Shown here piece by piece: positions 1 through 6,292 of a stretch of DNA of 27,945 bases. How positions within the stretch are numbered: the first letter of the stretch is position 1; every line of letters starts with the position of its first letter. The stretch is taken from IMG/VR virus record IMGVR_UViG_3300036861_000294, positions 1 to 27,945 of that record; one strand, written 5' to 3'. A program made the translations under genes and the position numbers. The notes beneath the pieces were generated by a model that saw only the letters and a program-made list of their open reading frames with translations, had not been told where the DNA came from and made no database searches. Source of the stretch: a virus.

Positions 1-99
1 CAGATTCGCAAGATCGCGTGTTGCGGCATTCGTTCCGCCACCGCCACCGCCGCCGCCACCAAAACTCCCACCGCCACCGCCCGGTCCGCGTCGTAGCAT
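1..99 (-). CDS. Glycine-rich phage protein, N-terminus only (cut by window edge)
   Basis: The first 33 codons of a minus-strand gene are visible; the rest lies outside the window. The start ATG is at 97-99, one base after the stop of the upstream gene (101-103), and GGGGAAAT lies just before it as a ribosome site. The visible protein is MLRRGP followed by two long glycine runs broken by SF, then TNAATRDLANL. Glycine-rich linkers of this kind occur in phage tail and virion proteins, and the gene is the next member of the virion operon, so a structural role is likely. No domain can be identified from this piece. Confidence 0.6.
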   Translation of the reverse strand, partial: MLRRGPGGGGGSFGGGGGGGGGTNAATRDLANL

Positions 100-100
100 G

Positions 101-511
101 TTATTTCCCCTGATAGAAGATTAGAAGTGTGAGTTCATCGCCCGATGCAACGTTGGCGGTTGTCAGGATAATGTCTCCGACAAAACCTACGGCTGCGCTG
201 GAGATTGTTCTTCCTTCGCTTGCCCCAAGCGTAAAGTCAGCAACGTCCACCATGCTCGAATCGCTTTGACCCTCGAACGTGTAGATCAAAACATGGGTTG
301 TCGCGTCGAACTCCACTTTGGCCTCAATGTCGCCATTCAGCGTGGCCTTGATTGCTAGAACCTTTACAACTGTTGGTGCCGGCGCAAGCGTAGAGATGTC
401 CACAATGACGGAATTTGTGAAATTGTCGGCTGTAGTCCATTCTGCCCGCCAGTACGTCATCCCTCGCGTTCCGTCCCATTGAGTCCATGTGTCCGGTGTT
501 GGCGTCGCCAT
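101..511 (-). CDS. Hypothetical virion-module protein, 136 aa
   Basis: I do not recognise this family. The protein is rich in Thr, Val, Ala and alternating hydrophobic residues, with no charged helices, which suggests an all-beta fold like phage head decoration or tail proteins. It has no signal peptide, membrane segment or cysteines. The ATG at 509-511 has a clear AAGGAGA site seven bases upstream, so the start is secure. It follows the sulfotransferase-like gene by 9 bases and precedes the glycine-rich gene by one base, so all three are probably on one late transcript. Function as a minor structural protein is inferred from position and composition only. Confidence 0.7.
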   Translation of the reverse strand: MATPTPDTWTQWDGTRGMTYWRAEWTTADNFTNSVIVDISTLAPAPTVVKVLAIKATLNGDIEAKVEFDATTHVLIYTFEGQSDSSMVDVADFTLGASEGRTISSAAVGFVGDIILTTANVASGDELTLLIFYQGK

Positions 512-520
512 TTCTTCTCC

Positions 521-1114
521 TTATGTTGCTGGAACTTCTGAAACTCTTTTCGATTGGTCTACTGCCGTCGCTGCCTTTTCCGCATCAATCGGCCAGTGAA
601 CCGCAATCGTCTTGAAGCACTTCTGCGGATTCGCTACGATGTATTCCCCGGCCAAAATCAGGAAATCAATGTTGCCGCGCTCGGAAGCATCGTGGATTGT
701 CGAAGCTAAAATGCGGTCATAGAGCTTTGCAGAAAATGGAATCTCGTCCTCGCCATCCCTGTACACCATTTCCTTACCGAAAAACCGTCGGTAGGAATCC
801 ATGATGTCTTCGGGATCGCGCGTCATAAGAATCACTTTGTAACGGCCCTCCCACTGTGGAAGTGGAATATACCCGTAGTGGCAAAGCATTTTGATGCACT
901 TGCCGGAAAACGCTCGCGGGTCGGCGAAAAGCTGCTGTCTCTGTTCCCGCGACATCTCGCGCAAACCGCGAGCGTCCGGCATTTCTTCTGTGGCCTCCGC
1001 GTAAACACATTCCATTCCGCCAGCCTCCATGCACTGCATCATCATGGACGTGAAACTCCGCATGCATCCGCTGATGACGTAAATCGGCTTAGGCGGCAAC
1101 GCCACTTTCCTCAA
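521..1114 (-). CDS. Sulfotransferase-like P-loop protein
   Basis: This 197-residue protein resembles PAPS-dependent sulfotransferases, which move a sulfuryl group from PAPS to a hydroxyl or amine. Two family signatures are visible. Residues 13-24 (VISGCMRSFTSM) match the 5'-phosphosulfate loop usually written GxPRSGTT. Residues 97-112 (MTRDPEDIMDSYRRFF) match the 3'-phosphate motif (RDPrDvxxSyyxF). A C-terminal WPIDAEKA segment fits the usual end of the fold. It is shorter than typical enzymes (about 250-300 aa), so it is a minimal version. The start is uncertain: the longest form uses TTG at 1112-1114, overlapping the previous gene by 26 bases; GTG at 1103-1105 is an alternative. Its place among virion genes suggests modification of a virion component or host surface glycan, which is inference. 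Confidence 0.7.
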   Translation of the reverse strand: MRKVALPPKPIYVISGCMRSFTSMMMQCMEAGGMECVYAEATEEMPDARGLREMSREQRQQLFADPRAFSGKCIKMLCHYGYIPLPQWEGRYKVILMTRDPEDIMDSYRRFFGKEMVYRDGEDEIPFSAKLYDRILASTIHDASERGNIDFLILAGEYIVANPQKCFKTIAVHWPIDAEKAATAVDQSKRVSEVPAT

Positions 1115-1295
1115 CTGATTTCACGTTGTCCTGGCCCTCATAAGGTTTCAGGCACGCTGAAGCCTCTTTCAAAATGGCTTCGCACGCCTGCATCTTGCGA
1201 CGCAGGAACTTGCGCTCTGCGTCCACATTGGAAAACGCAACAGCCAAGTCCCTGCATCGCTTTCTCAGGTACGCTAGTTCCTGTTCAGGCGTCAT
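1089..1295 (-). CDS. Small coiled-coil protein, 68 aa
   Basis: A short, strongly charged helical protein (TPEQELAYLRKRC, then DAERKFLRRKMQACEAILKEA) with heptad-like spacing of Leu, Ala and Val, so a coiled coil over about residues 5-50 is likely. The ATG at 1293-1295 starts three bases after the stop of the beta-helix gene, so translation is probably coupled; no strong ribosome site is present. Its end overlaps the start of the sulfotransferase-like gene by 26 bases. I do not recognise a family. A role as a small virion, chaperone or accessory protein is possible but not shown. Confidence 0.6.
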   Translation of the reverse strand: MTPEQELAYLRKRCRDLAVAFSNVDAERKFLRRKMQACEAILKEASACLKPYEGQDNVKSVEESGVAA

Positions 1296-1298
1296 CGG

Positions 1299-2255
1299 TT
1301 AAGCATCCGTTGACTGCGTGGTATTGATCGGCATTGCGATTTCGCCGGCCAGGTTTACGACCAGAATCGCAGAGCCGCTCGTGAGGCCAGAAGCGCCGCC
1401 GCCGAACAGAACGAAGGTCGCTCCAGTGATAGCTTCGGTGATGTTTGCTGCGTTGTCGTTGACGCGGATTTGGATTCGCGGCCCAATCATTCCTGTCGAG
1501 GCAGTAATAGTGTCAATCAGGAAGATGTCAGCCGCGTTCTGTGTCCGCGCCGCACAGTCGTGAACTTCGAGGTCAGTCGTGGCCGTGGTGCGAACATCAA
1601 TCACGCCAACAGCGAAGTTTCCGTCGAAACGGCAATCATGAATGTGGATTCTGTCGCCGCCGACAAGGGCAATCGCTGCATTTGTTCCAGCAGCGGTCGC
1701 ACCGTCCCAGCGCAGGCCGGAAATTTCCAGCCTGTTAGCTGCGGCCGTTGTCAGAATCCCATCCGTACATTGCCCGGTAACGTCGCGATACTCGACATTT
1801 ACGATTTTGCAATCCGCAGCGGACACGGTGATAACCGCAACGATTGCGTCTACCCCGCCAGTCAGAAGAACATTGTCTAACCGGCAATCAGCGGCAGACA
1901 TGGCGATGGTCGAGCCAGTCGCGTTCAGGTTGAACGTCGGGCGCGTTGCACCATTGCCAAGACCGATAACCGACACGCCGGCGACATCAATGCCGATGTC
2001 TGAGGCCGTAACGGTTTCTGCATGGCCGGGCATCACATAAATTATGTCGCCTCGATTCGCCACACACTGGCTTACTGCATAGTCCAACGTAGAGAAGGGA
2101 GTCAGCGGAGATTTCCCGTCGTTGCCATCGGAACCGCCGATGCCGCCCGGTGCGACAACTGTATTGCTGACGTAATAGACCTGCCCTGTCGTCAATCCGG
2201 GTGGCGGACCGATGAAAGAGTTAGCCTTACAAACGTCGAAACTTGATACGCCCAT
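1299..2255 (-). CDS. Right-handed beta-helix virion protein
   Basis: This 318-residue protein has the look of a single-stranded right-handed beta-helix. Repeating short strands with stacked Ile/Val/Leu and Asn turns run from about residue 60 to 270 (for example ADCRLDNVLLTGG, ADCKIVNVEYRDV, DRIHIHDCRFDG, TDLEVHDCAAR). The N-terminal piece around residues 38-75 (GGSDGNDGKSPLTPFSTL, then RGDIIYVMPGHAE) is a common opening in phage beta-helix proteins. Such proteins are tailspikes, fibres or head-attached proteins, and some cut polysaccharides; no catalytic residues can be assigned. ATG at 2253-2255 is preceded by AGAGGA at good spacing. It lies just downstream of the major capsid gene, so a head fibre or surface protein is plausible. 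Confidence 0.75.
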   Translation of the reverse strand: MGVSSFDVCKANSFIGPPPGLTTGQVYYVSNTVVAPGGIGGSDGNDGKSPLTPFSTLDYAVSQCVANRGDIIYVMPGHAETVTASDIGIDVAGVSVIGLGNGATRPTFNLNATGSTIAMSAADCRLDNVLLTGGVDAIVAVITVSAADCKIVNVEYRDVTGQCTDGILTTAAANRLEISGLRWDGATAAGTNAAIALVGGDRIHIHDCRFDGNFAVGVIDVRTTATTDLEVHDCAARTQNAADIFLIDTITASTGMIGPRIQIRVNDNAANITEAITGATFVLFGGGASGLTSGSAILVVNLAGEIAMPINTTQSTDA

Positions 2256-2326
2256 TTTGTCCTCTAAGGTTTTCTCCTGCTACCCGTCCCGCCCAAGCGG
2301 ATTCTATGAGTAGCAATAGAGAATTT

Positions 2327-2350
2327 TCTGGTCTTTGCTCAGAGACCAGA
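2327..2350. terminator. Stem-loop after the major capsid gene
   Basis: TCTGGTCT (2327-2334) and AGACCAGA (2343-2350) form a perfect 8-base-pair stem with an 8-base loop, in the only sizeable gap (2256-2369) of this part of the operon. No run of T follows on the minus strand, so it is not a classic intrinsic terminator. It may be a weak terminator or an mRNA end-stabilising hairpin that lifts capsid-gene expression over the genes after it. Confidence 0.4.
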
Positions 2351-2369
2351 AGAACTGTCTTGCGAAACA

Positions 2370-3305
2370 TCACGCGCCTGGCGATCCGTACACGCCCACG
2401 CCGTTGTTGACCCAATCAACATCGAACCTTCCCCACGCGGCGGTCTTTAGTGTCCGCGTCTCAAAGTCCACATCATTGAGCACGGTCAGTTTTTCCCTTT
2501 CGAGGAAAACTAAGCCATGATCTTGCTTCGGACCGACAAGCGTCCATGCGTCGGTGTCCGTAAGATAGTTGCAGACCTTTATTTTTGAGAGCGTGCCCTG
2601 CCCATAGTAATCAGGAGTCACGTTGGTAGCTCGGTTCGCTGTGTCCGGGCGGTCAGTTGACTTCAGCACTTCCGCGACTTCCCAATACAAATCTGGAGGA
2701 ATCACCACTTGCTCTGGCATAAGGTTCAGCCGCTTCCCGCGCCCGTCACGGAAATTCTGGAAATCAATGAACGCCGTGCGCAGGGAAGTGATGCTGAAAT
2801 CCGCCGCAGTTGCAAGTGTGTTGCGGAAGGTCGAACCGTCCTCATGCAAGTGCGCGGTAGAGAAAAGAACCACTCCGTCCGGCCCTAGGAATGAGGAGTT
2901 GTAGCCATTGTTGATGATGTCCGCTGACAGGATGTTGCGCGATTCCGTCCAGCCCCACCCCAAATCCGAGGCTTGGTCGGAGAACACGCCCTTGCGATCG
3001 TCGTCCATCGCAATTTTCGTAACCTTGAAACCGAGAGAATACTGAAGCGGTGTCAAGGTTTTATCGAAACCTTGGAGCGCGGAATCGTAAGTTACTGCCG
3101 AACCTTCGTCGGTTTCCACGAAGACTCCGAAGTTGGCCTTGCTGGTGAATTGCTCGTTAGCCTGGTCGGTCGTCTCCACGCGAAACACGTCAGCAAACCA
3201 TTCTGGGCGACGCTTCGTTCCACTGGAAATAATCTGGCGCAAAAACGCCAATGCAGCAGTAGAACTGAATACGTCTGGGAAAGCTGCACGAGTCATTGTT
3301 GGCAT
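2370..3305 (-). CDS. Major capsid protein, Mu gpT-like
   Basis: This 311-residue protein matches the Mu gpT type of HK97-fold major head subunit. The recognisable parts are the central block at about residues 142-166 (PDGVVLFSTAHLHEDG then FRNTLAT), the helix and RGKRLNLMPEQVVIPPDL region at 189-206, VLKSTDRPDTANRATN at 213-228, and a C-terminal WTLVGPKQDHGLVFLEREKL segment. In the mature shell hundreds of copies form the icosahedral lattice. The ATG at 3303-3305 directly follows the stop of the decoration-like gene (TAAATG), with only a weak ribosome site; a second ATG three codons in is possible. No N-terminal propeptide is obvious, in keeping with a separate scaffold gene upstream. Confidence 0.88.
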   Translation of the reverse strand: MPTMTRAAFPDVFSSTAALAFLRQIISSGTKRRPEWFADVFRVETTDQANEQFTSKANFGVFVETDEGSAVTYDSALQGFDKTLTPLQYSLGFKVTKIAMDDDRKGVFSDQASDLGWGWTESRNILSADIINNGYNSSFLGPDGVVLFSTAHLHEDGSTFRNTLATAADFSITSLRTAFIDFQNFRDGRGKRLNLMPEQVVIPPDLYWEVAEVLKSTDRPDTANRATNVTPDYYGQGTLSKIKVCNYLTDTDAWTLVGPKQDHGLVFLEREKLTVLNDVDFETRTLKTAAWGRFDVDWVNNGVGVYGSPGA

Positions 3306-3830
3306 TTAGGTTCCCGCCTTTGCTTCCGCGATGTCCAGTTCCAGCAGCGTGCAGAACCAGCGCGAAGATGCTGAGGCCACGGTGTTGTCCACTCGCGGGG
3401 AAGGACGCAGCAGGCGGGCCGTCAATGTCGCGGTCGTAGCCGCCGTACTGGAATCGAGCATCATCTGAGAAAGTCCGGTGCTGGTATTCGCGGCGGCAAC
3501 GATTGCCGAACAGTTCAGACCTTCCGAGGCTGCCGCGATGGAGCCGCCAACGCTGTCTTCCTCTGCCACGCAGACCGTGGTGTGGTTGACGTGAACAGTG
3601 TCCACGTTGCCCAGCGTGGAGGCGGCCACGAAATTCAGCGCAATGCCCCACACTGGGTCGTTATTGTCGTATTGCTCGATGGTGCGCGCGGCTCCGGTGG
3701 GTGTTACCAAGTCAAACCTCCCCACAGCGGTTCCGTCCGCGGCGGCGTGAATCATCTTTTCGATGTATTCTCCGCCACCCATCAGGTTCGCGACGGGCTT
3801 GAACCCGTCGGGATGTGATACGTTTGCCAA
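3306..3830 (-). CDS. Probable capsid decoration or stabilisation protein
   Basis: The 174-residue protein begins MANVSHPDGFKPVANLMGGG and has the layout of small proteins often encoded next to phage capsid genes (opening NPxGFxPV, then a beta-barrel with DGTAVGRFDLV and DPVWGIALNF segments). It is Ala/Thr/Val-rich and probably all beta. A strong AAGGAGG site precedes ATG at 3828-3830, which suits a protein made in large amounts. It ends one base before the major capsid ATG. Decoration of the capsid is inferred from position and fold-like features; no direct motif proves it. Confidence 0.65.
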   Translation of the reverse strand: MANVSHPDGFKPVANLMGGGEYIEKMIHAAADGTAVGRFDLVTPTGAARTIEQYDNNDPVWGIALNFVAASTLGNVDTVHVNHTTVCVAEEDSVGGSIAAASEGLNCSAIVAAANTSTGLSQMMLDSSTAATTATLTARLLRPSPRVDNTVASASSRWFCTLLELDIAEAKAGT

Positions 3831-3847
3831 GTTTCCTCCTTGTAGAT

Positions 3848-4171
3848 TTACTCAGCCTTCTTTGCGCGCCCGAACGGAGTACCGCGATACTGAGCCGCTT
3901 TCGCTATCGCTTTCTCCGAACAGGCAATACAAAGAAGACTGAATGAGTTGGCGAGAACATCCCAGTGGATGTACGCGCCAATCTCAATGGCCTGGTGACA
4001 TTCCATGCAGTGTTTCTTGTCCTTTATCGTCTCCAGACCAAATTCTCCGCCCCAGCTTTTCTCTCTCGCTGCAAGGCAGTGGGAACATAAACCGGCAAGA
4101 AGCTCGCTCGGCAAAAGACTTCGCGAGCAGGTCTTACAACGCACGCGAACGAGTTGTGGCACAGTGCTCAT
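3848..4171 (-). CDS. Zinc-finger-type small protein, 107 aa
   Basis: Four cysteine pairs are visible: CKTC (about residues 12-15), CSHC (29-32), CMEC (55-58) and CIAC (80-83). They suggest two zinc-binding knuckle units, one formed by the first two pairs and one by the last two. The C-terminus is basic. Start ATG at 4169-4171 overlaps the stop of the upstream gene in an ATGA junction, so translation is coupled. No specific family is recognised. Its place between scaffold-like and capsid genes is unusual for a nucleic-acid-binding protein, so it may be a regulatory protein carried in the late operon. Confidence 0.65.
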   Translation of the reverse strand: MSTVPQLVRVRCKTCSRSLLPSELLAGLCSHCLAAREKSWGGEFGLETIKDKKHCMECHQAIEIGAYIHWDVLANSFSLLCIACSEKAIAKAAQYRGTPFGRAKKAE

Positions 4172-4866
4172 TTTGCGAACGAATAGACCCGATTTTTCTT
4201 GCGGTCTTCAATCTCTTTCCTGGCTACCTCGCGTGCTTCCTCGCGGCTCATTCCTCTAGTTCCACCGCCCCCAATTACAACGCGACCGCCAAACTTCAGT
4301 TTCGTTCTTGGGCGAACGCCAACAACAATTCCAGCTTCCGCACCGGCGGGGATTCCCATCTTTTCCATCTCTTCCTGAGAAATGTTCTGAGATAGATGGA
4401 GTTCCAGCGCACTTTGCTGTCGAGCGCGGATGTTTGCATTGGATTTTTCAGACACAGAATCACGGTAACGCTGCGCTCGTTCCTTCGGCATCGCGCATAG
4501 GAACATATCGTTCCCGCGCGTTACGCCTTGCGGGTGCTCGCTGTCCTGGAACGTTTGCCAGCCGTGATAGTTTTTCCCGAACTTGTCCCACTTCTGCCTT
4601 GATACGTAGCGGAAAGCAAGGTCAGGATATTTATTCTGGATTGTCTTCGGCACGTGCATGGGCGAAACTTCAGCGTTGTGCTCCCAATCGTCCAGTTCTC
4701 CGGGCGTAGCTTGGTAAACGAATTTAGCAAGTGCTTCGCCCTGCATGGCTTCTGGCAGCTTTTCTCGAACTACCTCGACTTCCGGTTGTTCCTTCTTCGG
4801 CCAGCCGCCCTTGGGCATTCCGCGTCGCTTCTTGGGGATTTCAGCCGTTTGTGTAATGTCGCTCAT
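4168..4866 (-). CDS. Hypothetical head-module protein, 232 aa
   Basis: I do not recognise this family. The N-terminus is basic and Pro/Gly-rich (PKKRRGMPKGGWPKKE), the middle is mixed (KWDKFGKNYHGWQTFQDSEH), and the C-terminus is a charged helix rich in Arg, Glu and Lys. The start at 4864-4866 (MSDITQT) is chosen over an upstream in-frame ATG because AAGAGGAGC lies seven bases before it and it forms an ATGA overlap with the preceding gene. A glycine-rich stretch (GGRVVIGGGGTRG) sits near the end. Position next to the scaffold candidate suggests a role in head assembly, such as an internal or maturation protein, but nothing in the sequence proves this. Confidence 0.65.
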   Translation of the reverse strand: MSDITQTAEIPKKRRGMPKGGWPKKEQPEVEVVREKLPEAMQGEALAKFVYQATPGELDDWEHNAEVSPMHVPKTIQNKYPDLAFRYVSRQKWDKFGKNYHGWQTFQDSEHPQGVTRGNDMFLCAMPKERAQRYRDSVSEKSNANIRARQQSALELHLSQNISQEEMEKMGIPAGAEAGIVVGVRPRTKLKFGGRVVIGGGGTRGMSREEAREVARKEIEDRKKNRVYSFAK

Positions 4867-5729
4867 CGAGTTTGCTCCTCTTGAAGTATTCGTGCGGCAA
4901 CGGCTGTTTTCCCGCCCCACATTCCTGCCGGCCCGGTGTCATAGGCGATTTCCGCCGCTTCACGGAAGGCTTTCTGTCCTTCCGCCGAGAACGGGTCAAG
5001 TTTTCGCCCATACGCCGTGCGGAAATCAGCGATGTTCTGCGCATCGGCCATGAATGTCTTGATGTATTCCTCTTTCGACTTCGGCTGTTGCGGCACAGGA
5101 CCGCGTGTTCCGGGCAGACTGGCATTGTTTTTCAAGGCTTCCTCCGCCTCTTGCCGCGCCTTCTCCGCGTCGGCCTGTGATCCTGCCGCCTTGCGTCGCG
5201 CCAGCACGACATTCTTAGCCGCAGCGACGGCGTGTTCCTGTTTCAAAACGTCTGGAGCAGAAGACCACAGCCGGTTCGTCGCCAGCGCCGCGTACTGTTT
5301 CTGCGCTTCTGCGAGAATTTCCTGATCCTGCAATTCGCTTTGCACGCTGGCTTGAGACATAATTTCGTCACCAACTCTTCGTGCTTCGCGCTGCGCAAGT
5401 CTCGGAACGATCCGCTTGAATCCTGTGCGGATGAGTTTCTGCACATCTGGCGTGAAATCCTTCTCCACTGCCAGATATTCAGGGTCGTTGAACATTTCGT
5501 CCTGCTCGTCGGCGACCGGAGCAGGATTCTGTGGCGCTTGCCGCTGTCCGAGTGCGACTTGGTACGCTTGGTTCAATCGCTGTTCCTCTGCGAGTTTCCT
5601 TGCATTCTCCGCAGCTACCTGCCGCCACGGAACCCCGCGCTCGTCCTTATCCTCCACCGGAGGCGGTGTTTCCGGTGGCGGTGCTGGCGGCGTTTCCGCC
5701 GCTGGCGGTGTGATTACTTCGTCTGACAT
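4863..5729 (-). CDS. Probable capsid scaffolding protein
   Basis: The 288-residue protein starts with a proline- and glutamate-rich disordered tail (MSDEVITPPAAETPPAPPPE) followed by long charged helices with coiled-coil character (about residues 35-65 and 100-205). It ends with a compact segment (DPFSAEGQKAFREAAEIAYD). This makeup is typical of phage scaffolding proteins, which guide procapsid assembly and then leave. It lies between the portal and major capsid genes, the usual scaffold position. A strong GAGGAGGG site precedes ATG at 5727-5729. No serine-protease or nuclease motif is visible. The call rests on composition and gene order, not on a conserved motif. Confidence 0.6.
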   Translation of the reverse strand: MSDEVITPPAAETPPAPPPETPPPVEDKDERGVPWRQVAAENARKLAEEQRLNQAYQVALGQRQAPQNPAPVADEQDEMFNDPEYLAVEKDFTPDVQKLIRTGFKRIVPRLAQREARRVGDEIMSQASVQSELQDQEILAEAQKQYAALATNRLWSSAPDVLKQEHAVAAAKNVVLARRKAAGSQADAEKARQEAEEALKNNASLPGTRGPVPQQPKSKEEYIKTFMADAQNIADFRTAYGRKLDPFSAEGQKAFREAAEIAYDTGPAGMWGGKTAVAARILQEEQTR

Positions 5730-5741
5730 TTTCCCTCCTCA

Positions 5742-5776
5742 TTGTTCACGGCTTGTTCACGCGGTGCCGACCCGCG
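5742..5776. repeat. Direct repeat and hairpin before the scaffold gene
   Basis: TTGTTCACG occurs twice, at 5742-5750 and 5753-5761, an 11-base period. It is followed by a 5-base-pair hairpin (CGCGG 5760-5764, CCGCG 5772-5776). Both lie in the 57-base gap between the small basic protein gene and the scaffold candidate, one of the few open gaps in the head operon, just upstream of a strong ribosome site. They could bind a regulator or mark an mRNA processing site. Confidence 0.35.
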
Positions 5777-5786
5777 GAGTAGGGTG

Positions 5787-6059
5787 CTACATTCGCTTTC
5801 GCGGGCGCTTTCCGCTCGCGATAATTCCGAAAAGTCCGCGCTGCTTTTTGCTCAGCGGCTTGCCGTGCACCGTGCCGTGGTGCAGCATTTCCCGCGCTTT
5901 CGCTGGGGATGGCGGGTCGCACATATCCTTTTCATGGCCCTTCATGCATTCCGCGACGTGCGGATGCTCGACCATCGTCATTTTTTCGTCGTGCCGCTTG
6001 ACGTGGTACATCTTTCCGCCCCCCTGATATTTCATCGAAAATGAACTCGTCATGGTCAT
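5787..6059 (-). CDS. Small basic phage protein, 90 aa
   Basis: A His-, Met- and Lys-rich protein with MYHVKRHDEKMTMVEHPHVAEC and a C-terminal stretch PLSKKQRGLFGIIASGKRP. The last segment (PLSKKQRxLFGxIASG) recurs in small phage proteins encoded near portal genes, but no function is known to me. ATG at 6057-6059 overlaps the previous stop (ATGA); a second ATG two codons in is possible. The His, Cys and Met residues could bind metal. It is most likely a DNA-binding or head accessory protein; this is a guess from charge and place. Confidence 0.6.
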   Translation of the reverse strand: MTMTSSFSMKYQGGGKMYHVKRHDEKMTMVEHPHVAECMKGHEKDMCDPPSPAKAREMLHHGTVHGKPLSKKQRGLFGIIASGKRPRKRM

Positions 6060-6292
6060 CGAATCTTCGTCACCGGCGTACCGCCAGAATCAATCACCCG
6101 TTCCAGTTCCGCAGGAAGTCCCGCAATGATTCGCAATTTGTCTCTCGCGCCGACCGCTTTGCCATGCTCGAACGGCTCTCCGTTCTCAATATCCTTGTCG
6201 GCCTGTTCCAGCATTTTCACGATGCGCTCCGTAATCTCCTGCCACGCCAGATTCGCTTTCAAATCATTCAGGTCGGCCTTTGAATATTTCAT
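6056..6292 (-). CDS. Small helical phage protein downstream of portal, 78 aa
   Basis: A mostly helical protein (KYSKADLNDLKANLAWQEI, then ERIVKMLEQADKDIENGEPF) ending in VIDSGGTPVTKIR. The start ATG at 6290-6292 overlaps the portal stop (ATGA) and has GGGAGG and AAGG upstream, so translation follows the portal. Proteins of this size and pattern often sit directly after phage portals, but I know of no assigned role. No membrane segment or cysteine is present. Confidence 0.65.
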   Translation of the reverse strand: MKYSKADLNDLKANLAWQEITERIVKMLEQADKDIENGEPFEHGKAVGARDKLRIIAGLPAELERVIDSGGTPVTKIR

